From Gammaproteobacteria bacterium (lineage in GTDB: Bacteria; Pseudomonadota; Gammaproteobacteria; GCA-001735895): DNA of 32,041 bases. Positions 28,701 to 32,041 of this stretch are shown piece after piece. Position 1 is the first letter of the stretch, and each line of letters starts with the position of its first letter. Below the pieces are notes generated by a model. The model searched no databases, had not been told where the DNA came from, and saw only the letters and a program-made list of their open reading frames with translations. The translations under genes were made by a program, and so were the position numbers. Location: NCBI GenBank assembly GCA_009937625.1, contig JAACFA010000003.1:1-32041 (forward strand). Reading direction: 5' to 3'.

Positions 28701-29717
28701 TCAATCGATCAGTTCGAGCGCCTGGCGCGCCAGCACCGGCGCCAGCGCGCCATAGTCGTAAGCCTTGCTGCTGGAGGCATTACCGTCGACCGCGCGCTTG
28801 AGCACGCCCTGCAGAATTGCGGCGAAGCGGAAAAAGCCGAACACCAGGTAAAAATTCCAGTCGGGGATAGCGGCGAGGCCGCGTCGTTCGCAATACTCGG
28901 CGACGTAATCCTGCTCGCTCGGGATCCCGAGCGCTAGCCGGTCGCTGTCGCCGAGCCCCGGGACGACGCAATCCCTGTCCATACGCCATTGCATGCACTG
29001 GTAGGCGAGATCCGCGTAGGGGTGCCCCAGCGTCGATAGCTCCCAGTCGAGTAGCGCCCTGGCGCGAGGCCGGGTTGCGTCGAAGACGATGTTATCGATA
29101 CGAAAGTCGCCGTGGATCAGGCTCACCATTCCATCGTCTTGCGGCAGATTCTGCGGCAGCCACTCGATCAGCCGGTCCATCGCCGGGATCGGTTCGATCT
29201 CGGAGGCGCGATACTGTCGGCTCCAGCGGCTGACCTGGCGTTCGAAATAGCTGCCGGGCCGGCCGAAATCGCCGAGCCCGACGGCCTCGACGTCGACATC
29301 GTGCAGCGCCGCCAGCACGCGATTCATCTCGCTATAGATCTCGCCGCGCTCGGCCTTGTCGAGCTCGGGCAGGCAGGGATCCCAGAATATCCGTCCGGGC
29401 TCGTAGCTCATCAGGTAGAACATGCTGCCGATGATGCCGCGGTCTTCGCACAGGTGCAGCGCTCGTGCCACCGGCACCTCGCTGTCCCGCAGGGCGTGAA
29501 TCACGCGGAACTCGCGGTCGACCGCATGCGCCGACTTGAGCAATTCTCCGGGCGGCTGCCGACGCAGCACGTATTGACCCGAAGTCGCGGTCAGCAGGTA
29601 GGTCGGGTTAGACTGGCCATCGCTGAACTTCTCCAGCTGCTGTACCCGGCCGACCTGCGGCAGGTGCAAGGACAGGTAAGGTTGCAGCGCAGCCAGGTCG
29701 AGCTGATCTTCGAGCAT
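28701..29717 (-). CDS. Phosphotransferase family protein (aminoglycoside phosphotransferase-like, ACAD10/11 kinase-domain-like)
   Basis: YVLRRQPPGELLKSAHAVDREFRVIHAL, SLIHGDFRIDNIVFDATRPRARALLDWELSTLGHPYADLAY. Confidence 0.88.
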   Translation of the reverse strand: MLEDQLDLAALQPYLSLHLPQVGRVQQLEKFSDGQSNPTYLLTATSGQYVLRRQPPGELLKSAHAVDREFRVIHALRDSEVPVARALHLCEDRGIIGSMFYLMSYEPGRIFWDPCLPELDKAERGEIYSEMNRVLAALHDVDVEAVGLGDFGRPGSYFERQVSRWSRQYRASEIEPIPAMDRLIEWLPQNLPQDDGMVSLIHGDFRIDNIVFDATRPRARALLDWELSTLGHPYADLAYQCMQWRMDRDCVVPGLGDSDRLALGIPSEQDYVAEYCERRGLAAIPDWNFYLVFGFFRFAAILQGVLKRAVDGNASSSKAYDYGALAPVLARQALELID

Positions 29718-29723
29718 CGCGCG

Positions 29724-30947
29724 CTAGTCCCCGTAGCGCTCGATAATTTGCTTGCCCAGCGCCATGCGGTGCACCTGGTCCGGGCCGTCCGCCTGGCGAC
29801 ACCAGCGCGCGTAGTTGAAGGCCTCGGCAAGGAAATAATCCCGGCTCAAACCGCCGGCGCCGTGCATCTGCATACAGCGATCGACGATGTTTTGCACCGT
29901 CAATGGCACGCTGATCTTGCAGGCCGCGATCATATCCCGCGCCGCCTGGGCACCAACCTGGTCCATGCGATGACAGGTCTGCTGAATCAGCAGGCGCGCC
30001 ATCTCGATTTCGGCAAAGCTTTGCGCGATATCCTCGCGTACCGACTGGTGCTGGCCGAGTTTGCGTCCGAAGGTGCTGCGGCGCTGTACCCGCTGACAGG
30101 TTATTTCCAGCGCGCGCTGAGCGGCACCGACCAGGCGCATGCAGTGATGCATGCGGCCGGGGCCGAGCCGTCCCTGGGCGATTTCGAAGCCGCGCCCGGC
30201 GCCCAGCAAGACGTTTTCAGCGGGCACCCTGACCTGGTTGAAATGAATTTCGGCGTGCCCGATCGGCGCATCGTCGTAGCCGAGCGTGGTCAAGGCACGC
30301 ACCACCTCGACACCAGGCGCGTCCCGCGGCACCAGCACCTGGGTTTGCTGTCGATGTCGATCCGGATTCGCGGGATCGGATTTGCCCATAACGATGATGA
30401 TACGGGTTCGCTGATTCATCGCCCCGGTGATAAACCACTTGCGGCCGTCTAGCAGCCATTCGTCGCCTTCCAACGTCATGCTCAGTTCGATATTGGTGGC
30501 GTCACTAGACGCTACCTGCGGTTCGGTCATCGCGTAACTCGAACGAATCTCTCCGGCAAGCAGCGGCTCGAGCCATTGTTGCTGCTGTTCAGGCGTTGCA
30601 TATTTCATCAGCACTTCCATGTTGCCGGTATCCGGGGCACTACAGTTGAACACCTCGGCCGACCAAAGCACCCGGCCCATGGTTTCCGCCAGCGGGTAGT
30701 AGTCGAGATTGCTGAGACCACCGTGCGCACTGAACTCCCCGTGCGACTCCGGCACGAACAGGTTCCACAGGCCTTCGTCCCTGGCCTTTTGCTTGAGCTC
30801 TTCCATCAGCGGCAACGGCGCGAATCGATCGGCGGCCGCTTCCAGCTGCGCGGCGTAGGCGGCCTCGTTGGGATAGACATGCCGCTCCATGAAGGCTGCC
30901 AGCTGTTGCTGGAGTCGGCTGGACTTATCGGAGTATTCGAACAACAT
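29724..30947 (-). CDS. Acyl-CoA dehydrogenase (ACAD10/11-like)
   Basis: VFNCSAPDTGNMEVL, AMTEPQVASSDATNIE, RSTFGRKLGQHQSVREDIA, QMHGAGGLSRD; ATG 30947 preferred to TTG 30965. Confidence 0.9.
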   Translation of the reverse strand: MLFEYSDKSSRLQQQLAAFMERHVYPNEAAYAAQLEAAADRFAPLPLMEELKQKARDEGLWNLFVPESHGEFSAHGGLSNLDYYPLAETMGRVLWSAEVFNCSAPDTGNMEVLMKYATPEQQQQWLEPLLAGEIRSSYAMTEPQVASSDATNIELSMTLEGDEWLLDGRKWFITGAMNQRTRIIIVMGKSDPANPDRHRQQTQVLVPRDAPGVEVVRALTTLGYDDAPIGHAEIHFNQVRVPAENVLLGAGRGFEIAQGRLGPGRMHHCMRLVGAAQRALEITCQRVQRRSTFGRKLGQHQSVREDIAQSFAEIEMARLLIQQTCHRMDQVGAQAARDMIAACKISVPLTVQNIVDRCMQMHGAGGLSRDYFLAEAFNYARWCRQADGPDQVHRMALGKQIIERYGD

Positions 30948-31030
30948 GAAACACGTCGACCGCAAGTTAATCGTGGATTGAATTATAAGCGGGAAACCAC
31001 GCTATAAATACCCCGCGTCGATCGCTTTTG

Positions 31031-31516
31031 CTAGAGCGCGCGACTACCCTTGAGACGTTCGACATGCACGATCAACGTGTCTACGGTTTCCTTGAGCAAA
31101 TCGAGCTCATCGATATCCAGGTCTTCGAGCTGCTCGAGATTGTATTCGATGGTTTCGATTATCCTCTTGTGCGGGCGCAGCATCGGGCGCATGAAATAGG
31201 CGGTCACCGTGGCGACGATAGCGCCGAAAAACAGCACCGACCCGAGCACGATCCAGACGCCGCCTAGCAACTGCGCCGCGCTCGAAATCGGCGCGTCGGC
31301 GATACCTGCGGTAGAAAAGGCCGCAATCCCCCAGTAGAGCGCGTTGCCGTAGGACTGGATCGAACTACCCTCGACCCCGCTCTCCGCGAGATAGATCGAG
31401 GCAGAAAAACCGAGCCATAGCAGGATTAGCAAGACCACCATTTTGTTGAACGGCGTATGAATAGAGACGTCTTTGAGAAATCTCCTGAATCGCGCAGGGC
31501 GCGTGGCTTTTCTCAT
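31031..31516 (-). CDS. 2-TM P-loop ion channel family protein
   Basis: TM1 MVVLLILLWLGFSASIYLAE, P-loop ALYWGIAAFSTAGIADAPIS, TM2 VWIVLGSVLFFGAIVATVTAYFM, acidic coiled C-terminus. Confidence 0.75.
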   Translation of the reverse strand: MRKATRPARFRRFLKDVSIHTPFNKMVVLLILLWLGFSASIYLAESGVEGSSIQSYGNALYWGIAAFSTAGIADAPISSAAQLLGGVWIVLGSVLFFGAIVATVTAYFMRPMLRPHKRIIETIEYNLEQLEDLDIDELDLLKETVDTLIVHVERLKGSRAL

Positions 31517-31591
31517 TTTTACCCTCAGATCCGATGGACGGGAGTCCTACAGTGCCTCGGCCCCCCGCCTTGATGACTGGCTCGTAACTCG

Positions 31592-32041
31592 CTAAAACGA
31601 AATATCGTCCTCTATTGCGGCAATTCCCGCCAGGGCGCAGGCATCGTCTGCCTCGCCGTTGGGTGCACCGGATACGCCGATCGCGCCCACCAGCGAACCG
31701 CCGGCATCGATCAGCACGCCACCGCCCAGCATCAACGCGCCAGCAACGTGTCTCACACCGGACTGCTGTTGTCCCGACTGGGTGGGTGCCACCAGGTCTG
31801 AGGTATTGGTGCGAAAACTGGTCGCGGTCCAGGCCTTGCGGCGGGCCGTTTCGGGGGTATGCGCCCCGGCAAAGCGGTCGCGCAGCATGGCCTGCATGTT
31901 ACCCATGCGATCGACCACCGCCACGGTTACCTGGTAGCCATTTTTACGGCAATGCGTCATCGCCGCGTTCACCGCCTTGAGCGCGGTTTCGGGAGTCAGT
32001 GATTTGGTGGTAAATAGCGCGTGCTCGTCCGCCTGTGCCAG
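31592..32041 (-). CDS. GlcG/HbpS family heme-binding-like protein, probably exported; N-terminus beyond window
   Basis: VTVAVVDRMGNMQAMLRDRFAG, ALMLGGGVLIDAGGSLVGAIGVSGA; the same frame continues to the window edge as ...LAQADEHALFTTKSLTPETALKAVNAAM. Confidence 0.82.
   Translation of the reverse strand: MAQADEHALFTTKSLTPETALKAVNAAMTHCRKNGYQVTVAVVDRMGNMQAMLRDRFAGAHTPETARRKAWTATSFRTNTSDLVAPTQSGQQQSGVRHVAGALMLGGGVLIDAGGSLVGAIGVSGAPNGEADDACALAGIAAIEDDISF

Noticed and set aside
29112-30452. 446 aa antisense ORF over the phosphotransferase and acyl-CoA dehydrogenase genes
   Set aside because: Both sense-strand genes have strong family signatures; the antisense product has none.

Overview
This 32 kb window, probably from a proteobacterium, is an aerobic aromatic-acid catabolic supercluster. 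It joins three ring-degradation routes. (1) A benzoate/benzoyl-CoA epoxidation (box) module: LIV-type ABC transporter, alpha/beta hydrolase, benzoate-CoA ligase, DUF4863 protein, BoxR, BoxC, BoxB, enoyl-CoA hydratase, 3-hydroxyacyl-CoA dehydrogenase, MaoC, 3-oxoadipyl-CoA thiolase and an MFS transporter. (2) A 4-hydroxybenzoate/protocatechuate module, pobA-pcaD-pcaC-pcaH-pcaG-pcaB. (3) A hemerythrin gene followed by a 3-hydroxybenzoate to gentisate module (6-hydroxylase, gentisate dioxygenase, FAH hydrolase). A salicylyl-CoA-5-hydroxylase-like flavoprotein lies at the left edge. The right end carries a stand-alone RAM domain, a 4HBT thioesterase, an ACAD10/11-like kinase plus dehydrogenase pair, a 2TM ion channel with a non-canonical filter, and a GlcG/HbpS-like protein. 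Points to check: a likely CTG start for boxR; symmetric palindromes in three intergenic regions with no obvious cognate regulator; a MarR-like remnant after the FAH gene; a structured leader upstream of the MFS gene; a hairpin between livK and livH; and missing steps (boxA, semialdehyde dehydrogenase, pcaIJ, maleylpyruvate isomerase). No rRNA, tRNA, CRISPR or mobile element was recognised. All product calls are from reading translations; no database search was run.
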